Source: Natronincola peptidivorans (lineage in GTDB: Bacteria; Bacillota; Clostridia; Peptostreptococcales; Natronincolaceae). From it: 64,000 nucleotides of DNA. Shown in pieces: positions 20,239 through 29,220 of this stretch. Under the pieces are notes generated by a model, which was not told the DNA's origin, searched no databases, and saw only the letters and a program-made list of their open reading frames with translations. Position 1 is the stretch's first letter. Every line of letters starts with the position of its first letter. Made by a program: the position numbers and the translations under genes. The DNA lies in NCBI RefSeq assembly GCF_900111615.1, contig NZ_FOHU01000002.1:278075-342074 (forward strand), written 5' to 3'.

Positions 20239-21849
20239 ATGATAAATTTTAATCCCCATAAATATGAATACCCATCACAAAGGAAGATGGTTTATGGGAA
20301 AAAAGGTATGGTAGCCACTTCCCATCCCTTAGCAGCCCAAGCTGGACTAGAAATAATGCAAAAAGGGGGCAATGCTATAGACGCAGCTATTGCTACGGCT
20401 GCATGCTTGACAGTAGTGGAACCTACATCCAATGGTATTGGAGGAGATGCTTTTGCCTTGGTTTGGGTAAAAGGAAAGCTGCATGGATTGAATGCCAGCG
20501 GGCCTGCCCCTACAGACATTAGCCTCGAAACATTAAAAGAGAAGGGTTATAAAGAAATTCCTCGATATGGGTGGGTGCCGGTAACCGTACCAGGAGCTCC
20601 AGCAGCTTGGGGAGAATTGTCTAGGAGATTTGGAAAACTACCATTAATCCAAGTGATGGCCCCCGCCATTAGGTATGCTGAGGAGGGACATCCTATTGCC
20701 CCTACCACTGCAAGGCTTTGGGATTATGCATTAAGGGATCTCAGTAATAATGCCAAGGGTGAAGCCTTCCAGCATTTCTATGAGACCTTTTGCATAGAAG
20801 GACGTGCACCAAGGGCAGGAGAAGTATGGGCATCGAGGGATATGGCAAAAACATTGAGAATTATTGGAGAATCAAATGGAGCTGGGTTTTACCAAGGAGA
20901 TTTAGCAGATAAAATTCATAAGTTTTCCCATCAGTATGGTGGGTTCCTTACAAAAAAGGACTTGGAAGGCTATCGGGCGGAATGGGTAGAGCCTGTTAAG
21001 GTCAATTATAAAGGTTATGATGTTTGGGAGCTGCCCCCAAATGGTCATGGGATTGTAGCATTAATGGCGCTAAATATTATCAAAGGATTGAACCTGCAGG
21101 GTAAAGACAAAGAAGAAATTTTGCATCAGCAAATTGAAGCTATGAAGCTTGCCTTTGCCGATGGTTTAAAGTATATAACCGACCCTAGAAAAATGAAGGT
21201 AAAGGTAGAGGACCTGCTTTCCGATGGCTATGGGGAGGAAAGAAGAAGGTTAATAGGAAAAGAAGCTCTACAACCAATGACAGGGGAACCGCAAAAAGGA
21301 GGAACTGTATACCTAGCTGCCGCTGATGAAGAAGGAAATATGATTTCCTTTATTCAGAGCAACTACATGGGCTTTGGTTCTGGTTTAGTGGTACCGGGAA
21401 CTGGTATCAGTCTTCATAATAGAGGGAAAAATTTCTCTATGGAAAAAGAGCATGTCAATTCCTTAGAACCAGGAAAAAAGCCTTACCATACCATTATCCC
21501 AGGCTTTTTAACACAAGATGATGAAGCTATAGGACCCTTTGGTGTGATGGGAGGCTTTATGCAGCCACAGGGACATTTGCAGGTGATCATGAACACCATA
21601 GATTTTCAGATGAATCCACAGGAGGCATTAGATGCTCCCCGTTGGCAGTGGATAAAGGATAAAGAGATAGAACTGGAAAAACAATATCCTCATGCTATAG
21701 AAAAAGCCTTATTACAAAGAGGTCATCATATCAGCATACAAGAGGATGAAACCACCTTTGGCAGAGGTCAAATTATATGGAAAAGCAAAGAAGGCGTACT
21801 ATGTGGAGGAACAGAGCCTAGAACCGATGGAAGCATAGCAGTGTGGTAA
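20239..21849 (+). CDS. gamma-glutamyltranspeptidase-like protein (YwrD type)
   Basis: 536 residues with the Ntn-hydrolase fold of gamma-glutamyltransferases. The N-terminal KGGNAIDAAIATAACLTVVEP signature is present and the expected autoprocessing nucleophile is Thr356 in QKGGTVYLAAADEEGN, giving a large and a small subunit. There is no signal peptide, unlike classical periplasmic Ggt and like B. subtilis YwrD. Possible roles are hydrolysis of gamma-glutamyl compounds or acylase activity. RBS GGAGAGG. It starts 89 bp after glsA. Confidence 0.88.
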   Translation: MINFNPHKYEYPSQRKMVYGKKGMVATSHPLAAQAGLEIMQKGGNAIDAAIATAACLTVVEPTSNGIGGDAFALVWVKGKLHGLNASGPAPTDISLETLKEKGYKEIPRYGWVPVTVPGAPAAWGELSRRFGKLPLIQVMAPAIRYAEEGHPIAPTTARLWDYALRDLSNNAKGEAFQHFYETFCIEGRAPRAGEVWASRDMAKTLRIIGESNGAGFYQGDLADKIHKFSHQYGGFLTKKDLEGYRAEWVEPVKVNYKGYDVWELPPNGHGIVALMALNIIKGLNLQGKDKEEILHQQIEAMKLAFADGLKYITDPRKMKVKVEDLLSDGYGEERRRLIGKEALQPMTGEPQKGGTVYLAAADEEGNMISFIQSNYMGFGSGLVVPGTGISLHNRGKNFSMEKEHVNSLEPGKKPYHTIIPGFLTQDDEAIGPFGVMGGFMQPQGHLQVIMNTIDFQMNPQEALDAPRWQWIKDKEIELEKQYPHAIEKALLQRGHHISIQEDETTFGRGQIIWKSKEGVLCGGTEPRTDGSIAVW

Positions 21850-21898
21850 AAAAAGTATGCTAAAATAGATATAAGATGAAGCAAGAGGAGGCATAGCT

Positions 21899-23920
21899 AT
21901 GGACATGAAAAAAATAGGCTTAATGGGCTTTATTATATTGGTGCTATGCTATAGCTTCAGTGGAGGAATAGTGTATGGTGATGAGGACAGTCTGGCCTCT
22001 AATGGAGCCATAAAGTCTATTAAAATTGCTGTGGATTTGGACATGCCTCCATTGCAATATCAAGAAAATAATAGCTATAAAGGTTTTAATATAGACATTT
22101 TAGAGGGGATTGCAGAATTTCAAAGCATAGAAATAATCTATGTACCTATGGCGCTGGAAATTAGCATAAAAGCGCTGGAAAAGGGAGAGGTAGATGCAAT
22201 TCTAGGTGTGAATTATCTAGCAAATCTGTCTGAAAATCTGATGTTTACAGAAAACATTCTAACCTCCTCCGTCGGATTAATAACAACCAGTAATAAAGTA
22301 GAAGAAAGAGAAGAAAATTTAGAACTGACGGATATGATTATAGCCCTAAAAAGACAAACGGTAGAGTATCAATATTTACAAAATGTTAGACGAGTACAGT
22401 ATAATACCACCAGCAACCAAGTGGATGCCTTTTATCTGTTGTTGGAGGGTAGAGCAGATTCTTTGATGGGGGATAAAATCATCACCCAATATCTACTTAA
22501 AAAGCATCAATTAGAGGGAAACTATGAATTTATTAATAGCTATATTATCCCCATAGAATACTCCATAGCAGTATATAAAGATAATCATAACTTACTTTAT
22601 ATATTAAACAGTGGTCTGCGACAAGTAAAGGAAAGAGGTATCTATGGGGAAATATATGATACATGGTTTGGAGAGGAAGATTTATTAGCCCAGAAGAAAT
22701 TGCAACAGGTAATGAAAGCATTTGTTTTCTTTATTATCATCACTATCGTTGTTTTTGTCATAAGTATCCGATGGAACAATGAATTAAAAAAGGAAGTAAA
22801 TAAAAAAACAAAGCAGCTAAGGGAAATAAATAAAGATTTAGAGAATCAGATTAAGGAAACAAGAAATAAAAACGAATTAATCAATCAGATATTGGAGAGT
22901 AGTCCTAGAGGAATGGTTACCTTTAGCAGAGAAGGTAGGATTGCCTCTTGTAATCCAAGAGCTGCTGAAATAATGGGTATTCACCAAAACCCTGTAGGAA
23001 TGAACTATAAGGAAATTCCTTTATTTTTTAAACTATTAAAGGACAAAATAGAAAAAGTAACAATAGACGGGATGCAATTTTTAAGTGAAGAAACTGAATG
23101 GACAAGGCAGGATGGAGGAAATCATAGCATTCGATATATGATTTATCCACTTAAAAACTATGAAAAAGTCATCACCGGTATGATGATTTCTTTTGAGGAT
23201 AATACAGAAGAAAAAGAAATAAGAGCTGCTCTCTTTGCAAGAGAAAAAAGTAGAGCTTTACATGACATTGTTGCAGGCATTGCTCATGAGATAAGAAACC
23301 CTCTTACCTCCATTAAAACCTTTGTAGAATTAATACCTGAGAAATTGAATAATCCTAACTTCCAGAGAGATATTATCAGCTATGTCCCAAAGGAAGTAGA
23401 AAGAGTGAATCAATTAATAGAAAACCTTATTGATTATGCTAAACCTAAAAAACCCAATAAAGAGCAAGTAAACGTAAATGATTTAATCGAATCCTGCTGT
23501 GGATTATACAAGCCAGTTTTGGAGAAAAAAGGATTCCTCCTAGATGTACAAATCCAGAAGGACTTAAAAATTCAAGCAGATAAGAGTCAAATAAAGCAAG
23601 TGATTATCAATTTTATTATTAATGGAATTGAAGCAATGGAGGAGATAGAAAATGAAAGAAAATCTCCTTTGGTTTTATCTATATCAGGGTGGAAGGATGC
23701 AAAACATATCTATCTTCAAGTAAAAGATGAAGGGGCCGGGATGACAGAGGAAGAAATAAATAATGCACTAAACCCCTTTTATACCACAAAGATGAAGGGT
23801 ACGGGTTTAGGTCTTACCTTATCAAAACAATCCATCGAAGAAAATGGAGGCCAGTTGATGATAGAAAGTAAAAAAAATATTGGTACCAGCATGATTATTA
23901 CTTTTCAAAGGAGTGAGTAA
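21899..23920 (+). CDS. sensor histidine kinase with amino-acid-binding (SBP_bac_3) sensor domain
   Basis: 673 residues. Signal peptide or membrane anchor (about 1-27), an extracellular solute-binding family 3 domain (about 40-260, beginning IKIAVDLDMPPLQY), one membrane segment (273-292), a coiled coil (300-330), a PAS domain (about 330-435), then the HisKA domain with His463 in GIAHEIRNPLTSIK and an ATPase domain (DEGAGMT, GTGLGLTLS). Family 3 domains bind amino acids and small polar solutes, so an amino acid ligand is likely. The regulator gene follows 3 bp later; together they probably control the TRAP operon. Confidence 0.92.
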   Translation: MDMKKIGLMGFIILVLCYSFSGGIVYGDEDSLASNGAIKSIKIAVDLDMPPLQYQENNSYKGFNIDILEGIAEFQSIEIIYVPMALEISIKALEKGEVDAILGVNYLANLSENLMFTENILTSSVGLITTSNKVEEREENLELTDMIIALKRQTVEYQYLQNVRRVQYNTTSNQVDAFYLLLEGRADSLMGDKIITQYLLKKHQLEGNYEFINSYIIPIEYSIAVYKDNHNLLYILNSGLRQVKERGIYGEIYDTWFGEEDLLAQKKLQQVMKAFVFFIIITIVVFVISIRWNNELKKEVNKKTKQLREINKDLENQIKETRNKNELINQILESSPRGMVTFSREGRIASCNPRAAEIMGIHQNPVGMNYKEIPLFFKLLKDKIEKVTIDGMQFLSEETEWTRQDGGNHSIRYMIYPLKNYEKVITGMMISFEDNTEEKEIRAALFAREKSRALHDIVAGIAHEIRNPLTSIKTFVELIPEKLNNPNFQRDIISYVPKEVERVNQLIENLIDYAKPKKPNKEQVNVNDLIESCCGLYKPVLEKKGFLLDVQIQKDLKIQADKSQIKQVIINFIINGIEAMEEIENERKSPLVLSISGWKDAKHIYLQVKDEGAGMTEEEINNALNPFYTTKMKGTGLGLTLSKQSIEENGGQLMIESKKNIGTSMIITFQRSE

Positions 23921-23923
23921 AGG

Positions 23924-25285
23924 ATGGAAAAAATTTTAATTATTGATGATGAAGCGGCTATCTGTTCCTCTCTGACCTTTGCTCTAGAGGATAAATATGC
24001 TGTAAAAAGTACCACTGACCCTTTACAAGCAGTTATGTGGGCAAAAGAAGAAAGATTTGATTTATGTTTATTGGATCTAAAAATCGGAAATGTAAGTGGC
24101 ATAGAAATATTGATGGAGTTAAAAGGCATACAAGAAGATCTCATTGTCATTATTATGACGGCCTATGGCACAATCGCCTCCTCCATAGAAGCGATAAAAA
24201 AAGGGGCTTATAGCTATCTAACCAAGCCGTTAAATAAGGAAGGCTTATACTCCATCGTTGAACAAGCATTAAAGTTTCAGAAGCTTAATAGGCAGGTTGA
24301 GTATTTAAGTCAAGAGCTAGAGAAAAAATACAATTATAAAGGCATTATCGGCAAAAGTCCTTTGATGAAAAATGTCTTTACCTTAATTGAAAAGCTAAAG
24401 GATGTAGAAACCAATGTAGTCATTAGTGGAGAAAGTGGTACTGGAAAAGAACTGGTGGCAAGGGCAATACATTTTTCTGGAAAAAGGAAAAAAGAACCCT
24501 TTGTAGCAGTGAACTGTGCTGCTATTCCTGAAAATCTTTTGGAAAGCGAGCTCTTTGGGTTCAAAAAAGGTGCTTTTACAGGAGCTGCTGGGGATCAGAT
24601 GGGGAAGTTCCAATATGCCAATAATGGAACTATATTCTTGGATGAAGTTGGAGATATGCCTATGGCCCTCCAAGCAAAGCTTTTAAGAGTCTTGCAGCTA
24701 AAGCAGGTTACACCATTGGGATCAAATCATCCTATAGAGCTAAATATAAGAGTAATTGCTGCTACCAATAAGGATTTAAAAAAGGCGGTAGAGGCGGAAA
24801 GCTTTCGTCAGGACCTATACTTTAGGTTAAATGTAGTGGAGATTTCCATTCCGCCCCTAAGAGAAAAGCCTCAGGACCTACCCCTATTATTTCAACACTT
24901 TATCCAAAGCTACAATAAGGAACTCAATAAAAAAATTAAAGGGCTTTCAGAAGAAGCACAGAATTGTCTTTTACAGTATCATTATCCAGGTAACATAAGA
25001 GAACTGGCCAATATTTTAGAATATGCTATGCTAATGACAGAAGAACCTTATATTCAGCTGGGGAATTTACCATTGGAGCTACAAAAGAAATCATCGGCAG
25101 TTTTTGCTTATAACCAAAACCCTGTTGATTCCTTAGTAGGATTAACCTTAGATGAAATGGAAAAATTATTAATTGAAGCCACCTTAAAGAAAAATGAAGG
25201 TCAGAGAAAAAAGACAGCTCAGATGCTGGGGATTAGTGAGAGAGGTCTAAGAAATAAAATTTCAAAGTATAAGATCGATAAGTGA
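23924..25285 (+). CDS. NtrC-family sigma-54-dependent response regulator
   Basis: 453 residues. Receiver domain with phospho-acceptor Asp51 and Lys101; AAA+ domain with Walker A GESGTGKE (169-176), the sigma-54-contacting GAFTGA loop (216-221) and Walker B FLDEVGD; C-terminal Fis-type helix-turn-helix (RKKTAQMLGISERGLRNKI). It activates RNA polymerase-sigma-54 when phosphorylated by its partner kinase immediately upstream. A well-formed sigma-54 promoter lies 267 bp downstream, before the TAXI receptor gene. Confidence 0.94.
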   Translation: MEKILIIDDEAAICSSLTFALEDKYAVKSTTDPLQAVMWAKEERFDLCLLDLKIGNVSGIEILMELKGIQEDLIVIIMTAYGTIASSIEAIKKGAYSYLTKPLNKEGLYSIVEQALKFQKLNRQVEYLSQELEKKYNYKGIIGKSPLMKNVFTLIEKLKDVETNVVISGESGTGKELVARAIHFSGKRKKEPFVAVNCAAIPENLLESELFGFKKGAFTGAAGDQMGKFQYANNGTIFLDEVGDMPMALQAKLLRVLQLKQVTPLGSNHPIELNIRVIAATNKDLKKAVEAESFRQDLYFRLNVVEISIPPLREKPQDLPLLFQHFIQSYNKELNKKIKGLSEEAQNCLLQYHYPGNIRELANILEYAMLMTEEPYIQLGNLPLELQKKSSAVFAYNQNPVDSLVGLTLDEMEKLLIEATLKKNEGQRKKTAQMLGISERGLRNKISKYKIDK

Positions 25286-25296
25286 AGAAAAACAAA

Positions 25297-25336
25297 AAGG
25301 GGAAAAATATTCCGCATGGGAAAAATATTCCCCTTT
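25297..25336. promoter_or_regulatory. twin GGAAAAATATTCC repeats: terminator and/or activator site
   Basis: Two identical 13-bp partly palindromic sequences (25301-25313, 25319-25331) lie exactly 18 bp apart, and the outer bases form an inverted repeat (AAAGGGGAA/TTCCCCTTT). It could terminate the kinase-regulator transcript (weak T run) or be the enhancer site for the sigma-54 activator, 221 bp upstream of the -24/-12 promoter. Function is inferred. Confidence 0.5.
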
Positions 25337-25551
25337 CATTTTAAATCAACTTTCTGAAAAGTTAAAATACAAATCACTCCATAAAAAACCCTAATTTTAA
25401 ACAAACATCCCCGTTGCACAATGAGGCATTACATTTTTAAAATGAAAGAATACAAAAATATATTTCAATAAATGAACTTTTATTCCCCTTTATGATATGG
25501 GACAAAACCCCTTAGCAAAGTAAAGAGCTTGTAATAGAGCCAAAACAAAAC

Positions 25552-25568
25552 TTGGCATATATTTTGCT
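25552..25568 (+). promoter_or_regulatory. sigma-54 (-24/-12) promoter of the TAXI TRAP operon
   Basis: TTGGCATATATTTTGCT has GG and GC exactly 10 bases apart, the diagnostic spacing of sigma-54 promoters. It sits 55 bp before the TAXI receptor gene and downstream of the NtrC-type regulator gene. ATGAGGCATTACA occurs near the predicted start (25580-25592) and again at 25421-25433. Confidence 0.87.
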
Positions 25569-25622
25569 TATTATAATAAATGAGGCATTACAATAATAAA
25601 ATAAAAAGGGGAGAATTAGCTG

Positions 25623-26630
25623 ATGAAAAAAGTATTATTTCTTTTATTAGCAGTTGTATTGATTTTGACAGGCTGTGGAGGAGGAGCTGGAAATACAGCT
25701 CAAGAACCAGCTCAAGAACCGGCTGAGGGAGAAGCTCAAATTGATAGAAGTATGTTTATCACTGTTGCTTCGGGTCCAACCAGCGGTGTCTACTATCCTA
25801 TAGGTGGAGGGTTTTCCAATGTTATTGAGCATGAATTGGGTTATAGATCCTCTGTACAATCGACGGGAGCTTCTGTAGAAAACATTAATTTAATCCTAAA
25901 TAATCGTGCTGAACTGGCGATTATGATGGCAGATGCAGTACAACAAGCGTATCAAGCCTTTGGGGCATTTGAAGGGGAGGAACCAAAGGAAGAGTTAAGA
26001 GGTTTAATGAGTTTATATCCAAACTACGTTCAATTGGTGACTACAGTAGATACTGGTATTGAAAGCTTTTATGATTTAGAAGGAAAAAGAGTAGGGGTAG
26101 GTGCTCCTAACTCAGGTGTGGAATTAAATGCAAGACTTATGTTTGAAGCACATGGCATGACCTATGATGACATAAGACCAGATTATCTTAACTATGGAGA
26201 AGCCATTGATCAAATGAGAAATGGTATGATTGATGCAGCTTTTGTAACAAGCGGTATTCCGAATTCTACTATTATGGACCTTGCTACAACCCATGAAATT
26301 AAAATTATTCCTATAGAAGGAGAAGGTATGGAGTATTTGAAGGAACACTATCCTTTCTTCTCACCAAACATTATTCCAGCTGGTACCTATGACAATCCTG
26401 AAGATGTAAATACAGCAACTATCATGAACCTACTTCTAGTAAACGTTAATGTGCCAGAAGAAGTAGTATATGATATTACAAAAGGAATCTATGAAAACAT
26501 AGACATCATTCATAGTTCTCATAGTGCAGCAGAAAGACATATTAATATAGACACTTTTATGGATGGAATGGTAGTACCGTTCCATGCGGGTGCAGAAAAA
26601 TACTATAAAGAAGTTGGTGTGATTGACTAA
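25623..26630 (+). CDS. TAXI-family TRAP transporter solute receptor (lipoprotein)
   Basis: 335 residues. Signal peptide with lipobox LILTGC (lipid-modified Cys18), a short Glu/Pro-rich linker, then the TAXI fold: FITVASGPTSGVYYPIGGGFSNVI near the start and the YDLEGKRVGVGAPNSGVE segment. It binds the substrate outside the membrane and hands it to the fused permease encoded two genes downstream. Some TAXI systems carry glutamate or other dicarboxylates; with glutaminase upstream, glutamate or a related compound is the best guess, unproven. Confidence 0.92.
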   Translation: MKKVLFLLLAVVLILTGCGGGAGNTAQEPAQEPAEGEAQIDRSMFITVASGPTSGVYYPIGGGFSNVIEHELGYRSSVQSTGASVENINLILNNRAELAIMMADAVQQAYQAFGAFEGEEPKEELRGLMSLYPNYVQLVTTVDTGIESFYDLEGKRVGVGAPNSGVELNARLMFEAHGMTYDDIRPDYLNYGEAIDQMRNGMIDAAFVTSGIPNSTIMDLATTHEIKIIPIEGEGMEYLKEHYPFFSPNIIPAGTYDNPEDVNTATIMNLLLVNVNVPEEVVYDITKGIYENIDIIHSSHSAAERHINIDTFMDGMVVPFHAGAEKYYKEVGVID

Positions 26631-27159
26631 AGAACCTACAAGCAAAAAACAGAGGAAGTATTTTGAAGCTTCCTCTGTTGATGCTCTCAGAGCAAGAATG
26701 AGGCTTTTCATTATTATTATAGGCATTCTTTTGTTTTGTATTTATTTTTTAGTAAATAGAAGTCAAAAGCATTGGTTAATAATTATGGATGAAGCTTCAC
26801 AGGAAAAATATTATCAGGTGGAGGTTCAACCAGGGGATGAAGTAGAGTTTTACTGGATACATTCTGTAGAGCATATCTCCTGGATTGAGCTGTTTACGAT
26901 TGATGATAGCTATGAATTTTTGTTGCAGGAAATAAGATTTGAAGGTTTTGGCGCTGGCATACCTCACGATAGAGGTAAGGAAGTGAAGGTAGAAGACGGA
27001 TATATTATCATGACAGATATAGAGGAAAAATATCCAGCATATGATTGGATTAATTCCCATACCGCTACAGAGAAAATCACATTCAATGGAGAAAAAATTG
27101 CTAGTGGTAAGGATTTACCTCATCATGGTTACATGAAGATGGTTATTCAAGAGAGGTGA
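26623..27159 (+). CDS. DUF1850 family protein of the TRAP operon
   Basis: 178 residues with a single N-terminal membrane segment (about 28-47) and an extracellular beta-rich domain. DUF1850 proteins are encoded almost exclusively between TAXI receptor and permease genes, as here. The start is TTG overlapping the receptor stop by 8 bp; a later in-frame ATG at 26698 is possible but lacks an RBS. A 10-bp hairpin lies in its first codons. Function unknown; probably assists transport. Confidence 0.8.
   Translation: MTKEPTSKKQRKYFEASSVDALRARMRLFIIIIGILLFCIYFLVNRSQKHWLIIMDEASQEKYYQVEVQPGDEVEFYWIHSVEHISWIELFTIDDSYEFLLQEIRFEGFGAGIPHDRGKEVKVEDGYIIMTDIEEKYPAYDWINSHTATEKITFNGEKIASGKDLPHHGYMKMVIQER
26650..26679 (+). 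other. hairpin just after the receptor stop codon
   Basis: ACAGAGGAAG pairs perfectly with CTTCCTCTGT around a 10-base loop, 20 bp past the receptor stop and inside the start of the DUF1850 gene. Such stem-loops in binding-protein transporter operons stabilise the upstream mRNA or attenuate downstream genes. Role inferred. Confidence 0.55.
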
Positions 27160-29120
27160 TAGAAATGATCAATGACAAGATGGATAAAGATATTGAAGAA
27201 AAACAACAAAAGTTATTAGAAAAATATGATAGTGAATCTAGGTTTAGGATTTTTTCTAACCAAAAAACCGCTTTAGCAGTAAAGGTATTTGCTATAGCTA
27301 TTGCACTATACCATTTATACGTATCCTACTTTGGAACCCTTGTAACCTTAAAGCATCGATCCCTCCATGTCGCTGGTATTTTAGCCTTAACTTATTTTCT
27401 ATTTCCTGCCTATAAAAAGGCTAATAGGAAGAAAATGGCTTGGTACGATGCTGTTTTAGGTGTGTTAGCCCTATCCACTACTGTCTACATTTTTAAAGAT
27501 TATTTAGGTATTGTTCATAGGGCAGGAATTCCTAATAGCACTGACCTCTTTTTTGGAGTAGTCTTAATTGTATTGGTTCTAGAAGCTGCAAGAAGAGTGA
27601 CAGGCTTTGCTTTACCGCTATTGGGGATACTTTTTATCGGTTATGCTCTTTTTGGAAGGCAAATGCCAGGTTTTTTTGGACATCGAGGATATGGCTGGAC
27701 AGAGGTAGTAAATCATTTATTTGTATCTACAGATGGGGTGTACGGTACTGCTGTAGGGGTGGCATCAACCTATATATTCCTCTTCATATTATTTGGTGCT
27801 TTTATGAATAAATCGGGAATGGGACAGTTCTTTAATGATATATCTCTAGCTTTAGCTGGTCATACCAAAGGAGGGCCAGCAAAGGTAGCAGTTATAGCCA
27901 GTGGGTTTTTAGGTAGTATCAATGGTGCTGCAGTAGCCAATGTAGTAACCACGGGAGCCTTTACCATACCTTTGATGAAAAAAACCGGATATGACGACGA
28001 ATTCTCTGGAGCTGTGGAAGCCTCAGCTTCCGTAGGAGGACAATTACTCCCTCCTATCATGGGAGCAGCAGCTTTTATTATGGCTGAAGTACTAGGAATT
28101 CAGTATAGGGTTATTGTTATGGCAGCCATTTTACCTGCGTTATTATATTATTTAGGAATCATGACACAGGTTCAGATGCGGGCGTCAAAAAAGGGACTAG
28201 AAGGTATACCGAGAGAACAGCTGCCAAGAGTAAAGGATGTAATGAAGGAAAGAGGACATCTTTTAATACCGCTATTATTTTTAATTTATATGCTTTTTTT
28301 CACAGGAAGGACGATTATTAACTCAGCATTCCTTACCATAATTGTAACGATTCTTGTAAGCATGCTTCGTCCTACCACGAGAATGAGCTTCAAGGATATT
28401 ATAGATGGCTTATATGAAGGAACCCGTTCCGTTGTGCCGGTGGCTGTTGCCTGTGCTGCGGTAGGACCAATCGTAGGGGTTACCAGTATAACGGGCTTTG
28501 GATTAAGTATGGCCCATGCTATTGTATCCTTAGGTGGTACCAGTCTACTATTTACCTTGGTGTTTACCATGATTACCTGTATGATTTTAGGGATGGGACT
28601 CCCTAGTATCCCAGCGTACCTTATTACAGCAACTATGGCAGCACCAGCACTGGTAAGATTAGGGATTGAACCAATCGTAGCACATCTATTTGTATTTTAC
28701 TTTGCTATGTTTGCCAATATCACACCTCCTGTTGCCTTAGCTTCCTTTGCAGCAGCTGGGATTTCTGGTGGTAACCCTATGAAAACAGGCTTTGAATCCA
28801 TGAAGCTGTCTATAGCAGGCTTCATTGTTCCTTATATGTTTGTTTATAATAGTGCCCTACTATTAAGAGAAACCACGTTTTTACAAGGAGCCATGGTGGC
28901 AGTTACCTCCATCGTTGGTGTAATCATGTTGGGTAGTGCGGCGGAAGGGTATTTTTTCACCCATATGAAAAAGGTGAATCAGGTAGTATTATTCGCAGGT
29001 GCGCTGATGCTAATTAGTGCAAATTTAATCCAGGATATTGTAGGACTATTGGTAATCATGGGAATACTGATGCTACAATGGAATAGAGCAAAAAAAGAAA
29101 GAGCTATAAAAACAGCATAG
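27156..29120 (+). CDS. TRAP transporter fused permease (4TM-12TM)
   Basis: 654 residues with about 18 membrane segments, a fusion of the small (DctQ-like) and large (DctM-like) TRAP subunits, as is usual for TAXI systems. The large-subunit signatures ASVGGQLLPPIMGAAAF and ITCMILGMGLPSIPAYLI are clear. It imports the substrate using an ion gradient. It overlaps the DUF1850 gene by 4 bp (ATGA-like). A terminator follows. Confidence 0.93.
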   Translation: MIEMINDKMDKDIEEKQQKLLEKYDSESRFRIFSNQKTALAVKVFAIAIALYHLYVSYFGTLVTLKHRSLHVAGILALTYFLFPAYKKANRKKMAWYDAVLGVLALSTTVYIFKDYLGIVHRAGIPNSTDLFFGVVLIVLVLEAARRVTGFALPLLGILFIGYALFGRQMPGFFGHRGYGWTEVVNHLFVSTDGVYGTAVGVASTYIFLFILFGAFMNKSGMGQFFNDISLALAGHTKGGPAKVAVIASGFLGSINGAAVANVVTTGAFTIPLMKKTGYDDEFSGAVEASASVGGQLLPPIMGAAAFIMAEVLGIQYRVIVMAAILPALLYYLGIMTQVQMRASKKGLEGIPREQLPRVKDVMKERGHLLIPLLFLIYMLFFTGRTIINSAFLTIIVTILVSMLRPTTRMSFKDIIDGLYEGTRSVVPVAVACAAVGPIVGVTSITGFGLSMAHAIVSLGGTSLLFTLVFTMITCMILGMGLPSIPAYLITATMAAPALVRLGIEPIVAHLFVFYFAMFANITPPVALASFAAAGISGGNPMKTGFESMKLSIAGFIVPYMFVYNSALLLRETTFLQGAMVAVTSIVGVIMLGSAAEGYFFTHMKKVNQVVLFAGALMLISANLIQDIVGLLVIMGILMLQWNRAKKERAIKTA

Positions 29121-29153
29121 ATTTTCATGATAAAGATAAACACTGGCATAAGA

Positions 29154-29191
29154 TTAAGGAGATGCAGAAACTAGTATTGCATCTCCTTTAA
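29154..29191 (+). terminator. intrinsic terminator of the TRAP operon
   Basis: TTAAGGAGATGCA pairs with TGCATCTCCTTTAA around an 11-base loop, 34 bp after the permease stop. It separates the operon from the putative structured RNA that follows. Confidence 0.85.
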
Positions 29192-29220
29192 TTATTGTAA
29201 AAATATACCAGAATATTAAA

